From: Peltaster fructicola
Lineage: Eukaryota > Ascomycota > Dothideomycetes
Reading direction: 5' to 3'
Assembly: GCA_001592805.2 (NCBI GenBank)
Contig: CP051142.1
Coordinates: 1,550,001-1,614,000 of the forward strand
Length of the DNA stretch: 64,000 bases
The notes beneath the pieces were generated by a model. It was not told the DNA's origin. It made no database searches and saw only the letters and a program-made list of their open reading frames with translations. The position numbers and the translations under genes were made by a program. The number at the start of each line of letters is the position of its first letter. Within the stretch, counting starts at the first letter, position 1. Shown piece by piece: positions 11,492 to 21,676 of the stretch.

Positions 11492-12196
11492 TCAAGCTCC
11501 ATCTGATGCATCCTTCTGCTTTCTGACCCTTTTCTTTGGCTTTGAATCTTCCGAATCACTATTTGCTTCCTTCTTAGCCTTCACGGGTGCATCTGGTACT
11601 TTGGCGATGATGTCTGCGAGAAAGTCGAATGTCTCATCTGCCTGGATGGCCTTCTTCATGTGTTGTGCCAGCACCCTCCGAGGTGCCTTGCTGTTCGCAC
11701 CTGCATGACCACGCGCTTGCTCTGATGATGCAGTAATGAGCTTGATCATGAATAGCTCCAGTGCGCGACTAACAACGTGAGGTGTCACTTGAGCAACTTT
11801 GCCAATGTCTTCATCTGCCTGCATGATCCTTTTGATGCGTGCGACTGGGAAGGACGTCTTGAGGACAACGCCCAAAGTTGGGTCACTCTCAGTTTTGATG
11901 GCTTGTTGCATTTCGCTCTTGCCAGGTGCATCAGGCATGTACGTGTCTTCTTGTTTCGTTCGTGCAGGCATGATGTGATGTGGTGTGTAGGGTTGTGAAT
12001 ACTGCTGCGGTGGGAGTGGTGCAGATGTTGGTTGTTGATGATTTGCTTGTGGCACGTCAAAGTGATTGCTGTACCCTGGAACAGGTCGTTGAATGCTGTA
12101 TATAGGTGTTGTAAGGTCGGGGCTCTGAGGCCTGTAGCCGGAAGTGTGCAACGATGAGAGGTCTGGCGATTGCGGTCGATAAGAACCTGATGCCAT
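11492..12196 (-). CDS. BUR6: NC2 complex subunit alpha (Bur6/DRAP1), histone-fold transcription regulator
   Basis: Single exon, 234 residues from the ATG at 12196 (MASGSYRPQSPD); an in-frame ATG at 12244 would add 16 residues. NC2-alpha pairs with NC2-beta (Dr1), binds TBP on promoter DNA and blocks TFIIA and TFIIB entry. The histone fold lies in the middle: TSFPVARIKRIMQADEDIGK, then VTPHVVSRALELFMIKLI, RRVLAQHMKKAIQADETFDF and LADIIAKVPD. The N-terminal about 100 residues are Pro/Gln/Ser-rich with two copies of YRPQSPDL, and the C terminus is basic (PKKRVRKQKD). HAP5/NF-YC has a related fold, but the helix sequences fit Bur6 better. Confidence 0.9.
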   Translation of the reverse strand: MASGSYRPQSPDLSSLHTSGYRPQSPDLTTPIYSIQRPVPGYSNHFDVPQANHQQPTSAPLPPQQYSQPYTPHHIMPARTKQEDTYMPDAPGKSEMQQAIKTESDPTLGVVLKTSFPVARIKRIMQADEDIGKVAQVTPHVVSRALELFMIKLITASSEQARGHAGANSKAPRRVLAQHMKKAIQADETFDFLADIIAKVPDAPVKAKKEANSDSEDSKPKKRVRKQKDASDGA

Positions 12197-12627
12197 GGTG
12201 GAATTGTTCGCTAGCGCCAGTGAATAGTGATGCGGCAGCTGCACTCACGAGTCAGTGAATGACCAGTGCGCCAGAGCAAGGACGGTCTTTACCAAAGAGA
12301 CGAAAATAAGAGCCGCGGCGAGGGCTCTAGCGTGAAAGGAGGAGCTGCAGGGAAGCAAATGCGATGACAGGCGGCTCTTAAATGCTTGCAGCAGGGCGGA
12401 GGCAGCCTGCAAGGACCCGATCCGAGCCATCATCATAAACAAGCTGATCGCCCTTAGCGCATTTCTTTCTTTTTCATCGTCCTATCATTGCTGTCTCTGC
12501 GACAATGCTGAATAGGTCTATGCTGTAGCCAGCTGCAGACACTGCATACGTGTGTATACCAGACCGGGCTATACTCAATGTATCGCTGTCCAACTTACGA
12601 AGATCGTCTGTTGTGCTCCGATAAGGC
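12197..12627. other. Intergenic, 431 bp
   Basis: Promoter and leader of NC2-alpha and 3' flank of the PDAP1-family gene. A possible donor (GTGAGTG near 12250 on the minus strand) could mark a 5' UTR intron of NC2-alpha, but this cannot be decided from sequence. Nothing else seen. Confidence 0.5.
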
Positions 12628-13421
12628 TCAAGCCTTTCCGCCTTTCTTAGCACCACGACCACCTCTAGCAGCCTTCAATGCTGCTTGTCTTTCCATACGC
12701 TCCATCTGAGCCTTCTTCTCCTTCTCGATCTCATCTCGCTCGGCCTTCTCAGCATTCTTCCGCGCAGCAGCCTCCTCACGTTGCTGGCGAACAAGCTTGA
12801 GTCGTTCAAGATCTGCGCGAGCTTCGTCCGTCTTGCCTTCTGCGTGCAGCTTCTGGTATCGCTCCTTGGCTTGCTGTGCCTGTAGTGCCTCACGCTCACG
12901 TCGAGATAGCTGCGACACGTCTGCTGGCTTCTTCACCTTCGTCTCTGCTCGAGTACTGGCTGGATCTTGCACTGCCTTCTCTGCTTGCTTTCGGGCTGAT
13001 GCTGAGTGATTGGGATTCGCTGGCATGTCTGCATCCTCCTCTTCATCTTCGCTGTCTGTCGGAAGATCGCCTGGCTGTGTGGTTCCTTGCTTCTTCTTGA
13101 TGGCTGCCTCTTTTCGTGCTTTCGCCGCTGCACGTCGTTCCTCTCGTGTCATCTCCGACTGTTCTGCTGGACCGTCTTCATCGCTGGATTCGTCCGAGTC
13201 TTCTTCCTCCGAATCGTCTGAATCGTCGTCGTCTGCTGCTTTGTTGTCTCCCCACATAGAATTCTCGACGCCATCGGCATCGACTGGTCTGAGGTTCTTG
13301 GAGAAGTTACGTCCACCTGCAAATGAGTGGTTAGCAAGAGTTGTGAGTATTGTCGTCATGCCTGACCTCCACGCTTGGCTTTTTGGAATTTACCAGCCCG
13401 GCCTCGGTTTGTGCTCGACAT
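12628..13421 (-). CDS. PDAP1 / 28-kDa heat- and acid-stable phosphoprotein family protein
   Basis: Exons 13421-13367 and 13316-12628 (50-nt intron) give 247 residues. The N terminus, [20 protein letters not shown], joins in frame to [15 protein letters not shown] very acidic block follows (residues about 45-75, Asp/Glu/Ser runs), with many potential CK2 sites. The C-terminal half is a charged long helix carrying the family core: [56 protein letters not shown]. It ends in [10 protein letters not shown]. The mammalian protein is a casein-kinase substrate; links to growth-factor binding and ribosome-related work have been proposed, and the fungal role is not settled. Confidence 0.85.
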
Positions 13422-13843
13422 AATGCTGCGAAGAGGGTGTGTGAATTTCTGGCGGGTACTGAAGAGGCTCTGGGGTGAAGGAGGGCTCAGATAGCACGGT
13501 ATAGACGTTGTCGTAGTGTCGTGTGGACAGTCACCTTCTACTGTGCAAACATCCCACTATTTACACCCCTCATGATTCGCCAGCATGACTAGCGGGTAGT
13601 GTCACTAGTGAAAATCCTTGGCACTGGCTCTGCATGATACGCGCTGCTCTACGCATGCTCCTTTCTTTCTCCTCTCTATGAAAACGCACCCTTCCTATTC
13701 ACTCTACCTACCTATCAAACCATGGTCGAATGGAGGGGAAATGGGAGGGTAGAGCATAGAGAGCCTTGCTTACCTCCTGCCTTTCGTTGAAGATGAATGT
13801 GCTGGCAAATAAAATTTTCTAGGCGCACATACACGTCAAGAGA
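13422..13843. other. Intergenic, 422 bp
   Basis: Promoter of the PDAP1-family gene and 3' flank of the dehalogenase gene. There is a pyrimidine-rich tract near 13660-13680. No gene or repeat seen. Confidence 0.5.
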
Positions 13844-14623
13844 TCACCTCTGATGCTTCCTAATAGCTTCTACGATGTCGTCCAGCTTCTGAACGATGAC
13901 AGACGGCTTGCCGTTCTCGCCCGTCAACAGGTGATCCTGCCACCCGGCTCCAGCTCGATCGACCCATGCAGCGTTCATCCCAACGCTTCTGGCGCCGACG
14001 ACATCGAATGGGTTTCCACTGATCAGCCACATCTCTGCCATCTCCTTCGTGTTGCTGGCATCCTTACCGACCTGCTTCGCAAGATGATGATACACGTCTG
14101 GTGCTGGCTTGTACCGACGAGGCTGTTCGACCACGATGATGTCTTTCAGAACATCGTTGTGATCTTTGAGATCTGGTGACTCTTTAATGCTGGTAGCTAC
14201 CATCTTTGATGTTCCATTCGAGAACACAACTGGGTAGAGCTCGTCCTTATGTCGCAGAGCCTCCAGTGTCTTCGCCACATCTGGGAATATACTCAAGCTG
14301 TCATATGCATGCATCATATCTGCAATTTGGTCTTCGTTGAGAGAGACGCCAGCTTCTAGCAATGCATTGCGAAGTGAGCCTCGAGTGACCTCCTCGAAGT
14401 CAACGTACGTGTCTACGATGTCAGCTTGGACTGATAGCCTGTAGCAGAACATACTCATGCTGTTCAGTCGCCAGGTATACTCGAGCTGGAACTTCCGCCA
14501 TGATGCAGCAACACTCTTCGCCTTCTCTTCGCCGAAGTGCTCAGCAAGCTTCTTTGCTATCGATTCTGTCGACAGCAGTGTACCATATGCGTCAAATGCA
14601 AGTATCGTTTTGCCGGCAGCCAT
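13844..14623 (-). CDS. Haloacid dehalogenase type II-like hydrolase
   Basis: The frame is open for 259 codons, but residues encoded by 14454-14413 look intronic: GTATGT donor, CTGAC branch, GTAG end, 42 nt. Removing it joins RLNSM to NTYVDFEEVTR and gives 245 residues, closer to the family. All four HAD motifs are present: nucleophile Asp11 in AFDAYGTLL, VVFSNGT, the Lys in RRYKPAPDVYH, and LISGNPFDVVGARSVG. Type II members hydrolyse 2-haloacids in bacteria. In fungi the substrate is usually unknown, so dehalogenase here describes the family only. It is divergent from the HNH gene across 1.1 kb. Confidence 0.88.
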   Translation of the reverse strand: MAAGKTILAFDAYGTLLSTESIAKKLAEHFGEEKAKSVAASWRKFQLEYTWRLNSMSMFCYRLSVQADIVDTYVDFEEVTRGSLRNALLEAGVSLNEDQIADMMHAYDSLSIFPDVAKTLEALRHKDELYPVVFSNGTSKMVATSIKESPDLKDHNDVLKDIIVVEQPRRYKPAPDVYHHLAKQVGKDASNTKEMAEMWLISGNPFDVVGARSVGMNAAWVDRAGAGWQDHLLTGENGKPSVIVQKLDDIVEAIRKHQR

Positions 14624-15767
14624 TGTTGAGTGTACAGCAACGTGCGATGGAAATTGGTATGTTTGAGTCTGCCTGTGGTGCTAGTCGATATGACGCTGCT
14701 CGAGTGGGGCAGTGTCATGTACCTGTCATGTCCATTTCCACCACCATGAATGTACCTACTGGTATGGTTCCATGGTGTGAGGGTACAGCAGCAGTAACGG
14801 TTATTCTGCGACGGATATCCAGCCCTGAACTCACGACAGCTGGTCTGGTTGTTGCTTTGATAACTCACCGACATACCCGATACTGCTACCAAATTACAGC
14901 TCGATTACGATGTCCTTGAAGCTTTCTGGTGCAGACTTAAGAGTGGCTGACTACAAACACTGATCCTCGATGACAAGTGGATCTGCCTGCATCTGTCGTT
15001 CGTATATGTTCTGAGAACAAGGACCATCGTTCACAGAGCATCTCCAGCCAAGTCCTCTCTTGTTCAATGCTCCAGTCAACATGTACATCCGGCTATCCAA
15101 CATATCGATTGCGGCATTGAGGTTGGAACAGACCAGGATGAAAGCGCAGCACTCGTCTGAACCCATAGCATGGCACTTTGCTGTCTTGTCGAGCAATCGT
15201 ACTGGTACAAGAATAGCAAGAATAGATCTGGACTGCCTTATGGACTTCCAAGTATATCGTATCGTGGTCTGAAAGGCACATCTACAATGTCTTCGACACT
15301 ACGAGCAGCGTTTCGTGCACATGATGGATGCATAGTATGTTAGGCCGATTGTCGTTGCTGAGCGGGTACGATCACGTCCATAGATGTGCAGTAAGAACGC
15401 TTCAGGTGAGGCATTCACGACATCATCGCCCATGTGAAGCCTCATTGGGTCAATGAGCCATCTATAGATGGTCGCTGCTGGTTGTAAGTGGGCATGCGGC
15501 GTCGTATGAGGCTTTCAGTGAGTCTAGAGCATGGTGAAGTCATCGGTTCCCCAAACTTTCGCCCTCGACTCTCGAGGTGTTCGAGTGTGCTCAGAACACC
15601 AATGTAGCCACCTTTGCGCAGACGTCGATGGACCATAGGGCGTGGTAGCCGACAGACAAGTCTTGTCGAGCGAAGCCGCTCAACATTCGACCGCAGGACA
15701 GGTTCAGGACAAGGTCGAATCACCAACAAGGCCCTCTTCGACGACAATAGTTCTCATCAACAGCACC
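14624..15767. other. Intergenic between divergent genes, 1144 bp
   Basis: Promoters of the dehalogenase (-) and HNH (+) genes lie here. ORFs at 14500-14919, 14951-15196 and 15442-15747 show no family likeness or matched strand support. Nothing else seen. Confidence 0.5.
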
Positions 15768-16582
15768 ATGCTGGACCAGGTCGTTGCGAACAACCTCGAT
15801 CTATTTCGAGACACGCTGCAACCAGTGATCGTGCAACGATTGATGCCAACGGCAGCACAGAAGTCAGGTCGAAAACGTGTCAAAGGTCGTAAAAATGAGA
15901 TCAAGCCAGTGCAAAGGATTGAGGACGACCATTCGGCAGCAGACCTGGTCGACTTCATCGAGGTATGCAGCCTTATTCCTCCAGCAAGATCAAGCTGAGC
16001 ATGCAGTACCTGGCAGAGGAGATCTTCAGCTGCCTACCAGATGAGCTGAAGAGTCTGACGTACATGGCCGTACAGAACGACAGCATCCTCGCTGAACGAT
16101 ATTCACTGCCACTGTCCGCGCCACAATCAGACGAGCTAGTTCAGCTTGTGCCTGCAACGGTGATGGACTCTCTGATGACATACAGCTTGCTGAATGACGA
16201 AGCTGACTTAGATCATTTCCTCGAGCCAATCATCTCGGGTTACATCTCAGCTGCAACGTCGACACCACCAGAGTATGAGCCTCAGAACGGACAAGCAAGG
16301 CCTGATGGCTGTGAGATTTGCTACAGAACCCAGCTGCCATTGACCTACCATCATCTTATCCCGAGAGGGGTGCATGAAAAGGTAGTAAAGCGAGGGTGGC
16401 ATGCAGAGTGGGAGCTAAACAAGGTGGCTTGGTTGTGCAGAGCATGTCACTCATTCGTGCACAGGATAGCAACCAATGAGGAGCTCGCCAAATCGCTATA
16501 TAGCATCGAGCTTTTGCTTGCCCGTGAAGATGTCCAGAAATGGGCGATATGGGCCAGCCGCGTACGCTGGAAATCAAGATGA
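15768..16582 (+). CDS. HNH-type zinc-site protein, fungal
   Basis: Exons 15768-15962 and 16007-16582 (44-nt intron, GTATGC..GCTGAGCATGCAG) give 256 residues starting MLDQVVANNLDLFRDTLQPV. The N-terminal half is helical with a basic patch (KSGRKRVKGRKNEIK). The C-terminal half has an HNH-like core: CEICYRTQLPLTYHHLIPRG, then ELNKVAWLCRACHSFVHRI. Thus CxxC, a double His and a second CxxC..H cluster could bind zinc and a catalytic metal. HNH folds are found in nucleases, but many fungal members are uncharacterised and may only bind DNA. An earlier in-frame ATG at 15642 would add a poor-looking leader, so I prefer 15768. Confidence 0.75.
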
Positions 16583-18488
16583 GTTCGGAGATGCCTGCCA
16601 GCCTTGGTGGACCTGTTCAGGAGTCACGCCGGTTTCGCTGCAGCAGATGCTTCTTCCTGAGATACACATCGCAGGGTGATTGATCTCGTTATTGGCGAAT
16701 AGGAGAATATCAAGATCTTAGTCTCACGGACTTCACCGCTGTGGATCCCTGTGCATAACGTGGCCTTATGCGAGCCAGTATAGCGTCGACGCCACAAGTA
16801 GTAGGAGGAGAGATGACATTGAGATGCCTGTAGGTGACGTCGTCGCAAGTCCGATTGCAATGGAGAGTGCTGGGTAGTCAGGGAGCTGAGTTGCAGTGCA
16901 TAGGTCCTGCGTCGCTTGCAAGGTAGCGTGTCGTCATGGTGTTGACAAGAGGTAGCATCGACACCTTTGTGTTCGACTAGGGTAGAGTTACCTGGAATAT
17001 GCTGGGCAGCCAGATCTGGCTAAGCGACAATTCACAGCCGCACAGAAAAGGACTGATTTTGACCATGTCCTTCCTCTTTGCAGCGCCTTGTGGTAGATCC
17101 TTGCCTTGCTGGACATCCATAGATGACGGGAGATCAGCACTCCATTGAACAAGCTTTCATCGTGAACGACATCACTATCGAGTCCGATGTTGTCACTGCT
17201 GCTCGTCTGTCCGTCGTAAATCATGCCAAGCTGGTCCACCGTTAAGGCTGTGGACGGATGCTCGGCAATCGCAAGAGGATCTAGCAAGCGTTTGGAAAGT
17301 CTGCTGCTGCTGCTGTTGCTAGCACGCATGACAGGTGGTCACAGCCTGTCGAAGTCGTCTTCGTCGTATTGTTAGGACAGCTTGTCACCTTGCAGACCCG
17401 TCATGCGTATAGCGTGTGCAGTACTCACCGCTGGCAAGGCATGGCCACATTCCAATGCAGAGCAAGTATGTGAGCACAGCATATCTGAATCAGATCATGC
17501 ATGTTTGCGCAAGCCACAAAAGATTCTTTCGGGCATTCACGTGGCAGCACAGGCCCAAAGTTTGCGTGATCGATAGTGATACCGCTCGCAGGTCGAACCG
17601 AGCTGTAGTGTGGTGGCATTGAGTTGAGATACCTGGCGGTTCGGCAGGCTTAGAGAGTAGTATCAGCATCATCTCGCATGCGTGGAAGAGGTAGCAGCTG
17701 CTTCTGGGCGGTATCCGAGCTTCCAGAAGACGTTAATGTTCGCCCTATGACCACACTGGCGTGTCAAAGGTACATGCACTCCAAAAGCATGAGCGGTCAG
17801 TGGTCGAGTCGGTGGCTTTAGGCTCGAACTCAAGCATCGGCGTTCGCGAGAGATAGAGGACTATGCAGACAGGGTGTGACATGAAATTACCAGCCGTCGT
17901 TTTGCGATGTCTGATGGTGCGAAGTCAAGCGCGTTGAGTGCGTCAGTCGTACCGTTCGCTCGCGCGAAGAAAGCATGACCGTTGTGATACCACGTAGGTT
18001 CAGCGCCTGGAATTAGATCAGTCCAGCGTGCATGCAGCGTTGCGAAATGAATGATAGATGGAACTGTTGACGGGATTGGCCAGTGATGATGAAGCTGCAA
18101 AGTGTGTGGGGGGGCTTCTTGCCGTTCCTGCCAAAAATCACAGTCAGGGAGAGCATCCACGAAAGTATCTATTTTGTTACACCACCAGCTGCTAACCAAG
18201 CCTCAACCACGCGTGAAGCATCCACAATCATATCTCGTCAACGAGGCTAAGCAGATCTTGCTATTGTGATATCCTTCCATTCACAAGCCGCCAAGCAAGC
18301 GACAAAAACGGCCTTGCTCGTCAAGCGAAGCCGGACGGACGGTGCTTGATACTCATCACAGGCCTACATATTTCGCTCTCCTGGCCCTCATCCTACCGGC
18401 TGATCATTTCTTTCTCTGGTAACGATCTCCTCTTCCTTCTACATCATACGGGACTCCTCTGTCTGAGCATCGACACATCTCAGCAATC
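16583..18488. other. Intergenic, 1.9 kb, with two weak minus-strand coding candidates
   Basis: I support no gene here. Two minus-strand ORFs look somewhat coding. 17329-16988 starts with ATG, reads sensibly (LLDPLAIAEHPSTALTVDQL) and ends beside a possible donor, TCCAG|GTAACT. 18199-17861 contains HHHWPIPSTVPSIIHFATLH. They do not join into one convincing model and match no family I know. The right end should hold the metacaspase promoter. Confidence 0.35.
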
Positions 18489-18707
18489 ATGTCCTACTAC
18501 CCAGGACAAGGCTATCACAACGGTCATCAGGGATACCCTCAACAACCACAACAATACAACAACTATCCGCCACAGCAACAATATCAGCAGTATCCGTAAG
18601 TGTGTTGACGCCTACGGTGCAGAGCTTTTACTGACGAGCTTGCAAGACCATATCAAGGCCAAGGCTATCAACAGGGTCCACCTCCACCACAGAACTACAA
18701 TGGCTAT

Positions 18708-18744
<37 letters not shown>

Positions 18745-20292
18745 CACCACCACCACAAGGCAATTATGTCTACGGTCCTCCAGGCGGTGGACCGCCAGCT
18801 CCATCGTACCAGCAGCAGAGTGAGTAGCACTGTTTCATCACAATACCCAAGCTAACGCCTTAGACTACGGCGGACCACCACCTCCTCCACAGCAGATGCA
18901 AAACTTCGGTGGTGGAGCTCCCAGTGGCTACACATTCCAATACTCCAACTGTACTGGCAAGCGAAAGGCTCTCCTGATCGGCATCAACTACTTCGGACAG
19001 CGAGGACAGCTAAGAGGTTGCATAAACGATGTTAAGAACATGTCCACATACCTCAACAGTCACTTCGGATACAAGCGAGAAGACATGGTCATTCTCACAG
19101 ATGACCAGCAGAATCCAATGAGCCAGCCCACCAAAGCGAACATCCTCAGGGCAATGCATTGGCTGGTAAAGGACGCCAACAAGGACGATTCGCTCTTCTT
19201 CCACTACTCAGGACATGGAGGTCAAACTCCAGATCTAGATGGTGATGAGGACGATGGATACGACGAGGTCATCTACCCAGTAGATTTCAGACAGGCTGGA
19301 CACATTGTCGACGACGAGATGCACAGAATCATGTTCGTGGCTGGCTCAATACTGAACTCTAATTTGATCGCGCGCTGACACCTGTTTAGGGTACAAAATC
19401 TCCAACCAGGAGTACGACTTACCGCCATCTTCGATTCCTGCCACTCTGGCTCTGCACTCGACTTGCCATACATCTATTCCACTCAAGGCGTGCTCAAGGA
19501 GCCCAATCTCGCAAAGGAAGCTGGTCAAGGTCTTCTTGGCATTGTTTCTTCGTATGCTCGGGGAGATCTCGGCGGCATTGCTTCGACTGCTATGAACTTG
19601 TTCAAGAAAGCGACAAACGGAGACGAAGTATACCAGCGCAACCTACGAACAAAGACCAGTCCTGCAGACGTGATCATGTGGAGTGGCTCCAAGGATGATC
19701 AGACATCGTATGTCAACCCCCCTTCCCAGCATTTGGCAGCATATCAGTTGCCGGAAGCTTGCTACACTCCCTTTCACAATGCTCACATCCCGATGAGGAG
19801 TACGGCTGGCGCCATTATGATTTGAGCACATTTCTTTTGCTGGGTCTTGAGCGCGGCGCTGGTGGCATAACAAAAAGTCCTTTTCCTGTACGATAGCACG
19901 TGATCGATGATGTATAATACACTTGCGTCCATTCGCTTTGGAGAGCCCTCGAGGCAGCTCCTTGGCGTTTGGACGACGAGTTGCGTTATCACATCATCGT
20001 CACGTGCTGCTACTCGCCATACAGAGCATGAGCTGACTTTCTTCCCAGGCAAGATGCAAACATCGCTGGTCAAGCTACCGGTGCCATGTCTTGGGCATTC
20101 GTCACAGCTCTCAAGAAGAATCCACAACAGAGCTACGTCCAGCTGCTCCAGAGCATTCGTGCTGAGCTCGAGAGCAAGTACACCCAGCGACCACAGCTGA
20201 GCTGTAGCCATCCACTTGGTGAGCATTGTCCGATTTCTTGTTGGAACCTACTGACCGTCCTACCAGACACCAACTTACTGTTCGTCATGTAA
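18489..20292 (+). CDS. Metacaspase with Gln/Pro-rich prodomain
   Basis: Exons 18489-18595, 18647-18819, 18864-19332, 19390-19707, 20049-20218 and 20267-20292 give 420 residues; introns are 51, 44, 57, 341 and 48 nt. Metacaspases are Cys proteases cutting after Arg or Lys, with roles in ageing, protein-aggregate handling and stress death (yeast Mca1, Aspergillus CasA). The prodomain (about 1-110) is Tyr/Gln/Pro/Gly-rich and carries a pure run of 12 Gln. The p20 region begins [20 protein letters not shown]; the catalytic dyad is His211 (FHYSGHGGQ) and Cys267 ([10 protein letters not shown]). The Asp-rich [18 protein letters not shown] is typical. The C terminus, [11 protein letters not shown], comes from the last two exons. 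Exon 3 ends with the less common donor GTTCGT. Confidence 0.93.
18708..18743 (+). repeat. (CAG)11-CAA microsatellite coding polyglutamine
   Basis: Eleven CAG codons and one CAA encode 12 Gln in the metacaspase prodomain (exon 2). The near-pure repeat should be unstable in length between strains. Confidence 0.95.
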
Positions 20293-20936
20293 AGATAAGC
20301 CATTGGGATTGAGGGTTGGAAGGAAGGGAAGTCGGATATGAGTAATGAAACAAGAGCTTGTGAATTCTAGGATACCAAAAGGGAGCATTTGTGAGGAAGG
20401 GCATGACTATGGGATAGGCTGAGGACTATTGTACAAAATTCTATTGTCCTTGTGGTGTCTGCGTTGTAGTGATGCCTCTGGAGGTGGTCGTACTTGTCCT
20501 TGATCGACAACCTCGACGTGTTGTGCTTCATCCTCAGTTTGGTGAATGCAGATGTGACCTTTGGAGGAGGAAGGAGAATTACTCTAGCAGGAGTAGAGAT
20601 ATACTCGCGGCGAGGGATTCTTCCTGCTATCCAGAACGGACCAGTCTCGCTGATGTGTAGAGCATCAGATGAAGCGTCAGTGCTACTGCTCATTGATCTC
20701 TTCTTGACTCGTGCAGTCCTGCTGTGTGGCTTGAAGCTCCCACATTCTCAGCTAGCGCGCTAACGCTGGCGATCGTTCATTATGATGTCAATCTTCAGAT
20801 CCCAGAGCACAGCAGCTCCAATGCTGTCATGTGTGTCTGAGCTTTCCTCGTGTATCCATTTCGACCTCAGATCCAGAACTCTCAAGTTTCATCAACCTCG
20901 AAATCATCAATTCCAACAATCCAAACCACAATCAAC
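20293..20936. other. Intergenic, 644 bp
   Basis: 3' flank of the metacaspase gene and promoter of the repeat-protein gene. ORFs 20367-20693 (-) and 20494-20763 (+) overlap each other and show no family likeness. Confidence 0.5.
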
Positions 20937-21383
20937 ATGTACAGTCGAATCGCTATCCGCAGCAGCGCCATTGCGCGAAGTGCTCGTCCATTCAGCACCT
21001 CTCCAGTCGCCCGCAACAGCATTCAAGACGCTGCTAACACTGCTGCTAAAGCCGCAGGTACGTACTGAGTTTGTAGAAACCTGACTAGAGGCTGACAATC
21101 GCCAGCTGATGTAGCTCAGAAGGCCAAGGAGACCATCCAGCATGTTGCCAAGTCAGCATCAGCCGAAGCAAGCAAGGTCATGGGCGATGCTCAATCCCAG
21201 GGTAACTCAGCCGCTGGTCAGGTCAAGGGAGCTGCCTCCGAGGTAGCAGGAAAGGTCAAGGGAGCTGCTGCACAGGCTGATGGCTCAGCCGCTGGACAGA
21301 TCAGGGGTGCGGCATCTGAGCTTGCTGGCAAGGCAAAGGGTGCTGCGGCACAAGCTGAGGGAGAGGTCAAGGGCAAGCTCTGA
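20937..21383 (+). CDS. Small mitochondrial helical-repeat protein (LEA/CsbD-like)
   Basis: Exons 20937-21057 and 21106-21383 (48-nt intron) give 132 residues. The N terminus is a clear mitochondrial presequence: MYSRIAIRSSAIARSARPFS, rich in Arg and Ser with no acid, followed by TSPVARNS. The rest is a low-complexity amphipathic helix of Ala, Gly, Lys, Gln and Glu. Two near-identical 26-residue units lie in tandem at the end, one starting SAAGQVKGAASEVAGKVKG and the other SAAGQIRGAASELAGKAKG. Such patterns occur in stress-induced hydrophilins and CsbD-like proteins that protect membranes or proteins on drying; that function is inference. The ATG at 20937 is chosen because it opens the presequence. 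Confidence 0.8.
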
Positions 21384-21676
21384 ACGATGCAACAGACGAA
21401 AAAGTGTAACAATAGGGTATTTAAGCGTCGTGGAGTCTAAGGTCGATTCCTAAATGGCGAGTCCAGGCATGTGTACTCTTGCAGCAGCATCAACATGCAA
21501 TTACGGCTGAGGCATGCTATGTCTTGTGACTTCTCATGTTGTAGACAGGGACATACGCCTATATCGTCAAGCCTATGACTGAGATCAATAAACCACCAGT
21601 TTCTGACCGGAGCATATCATTGTGCAAGCTTGTCTGTAGCGATTTCATCAAGCCGTCGAGCGCTCAGAAAGCTAGA

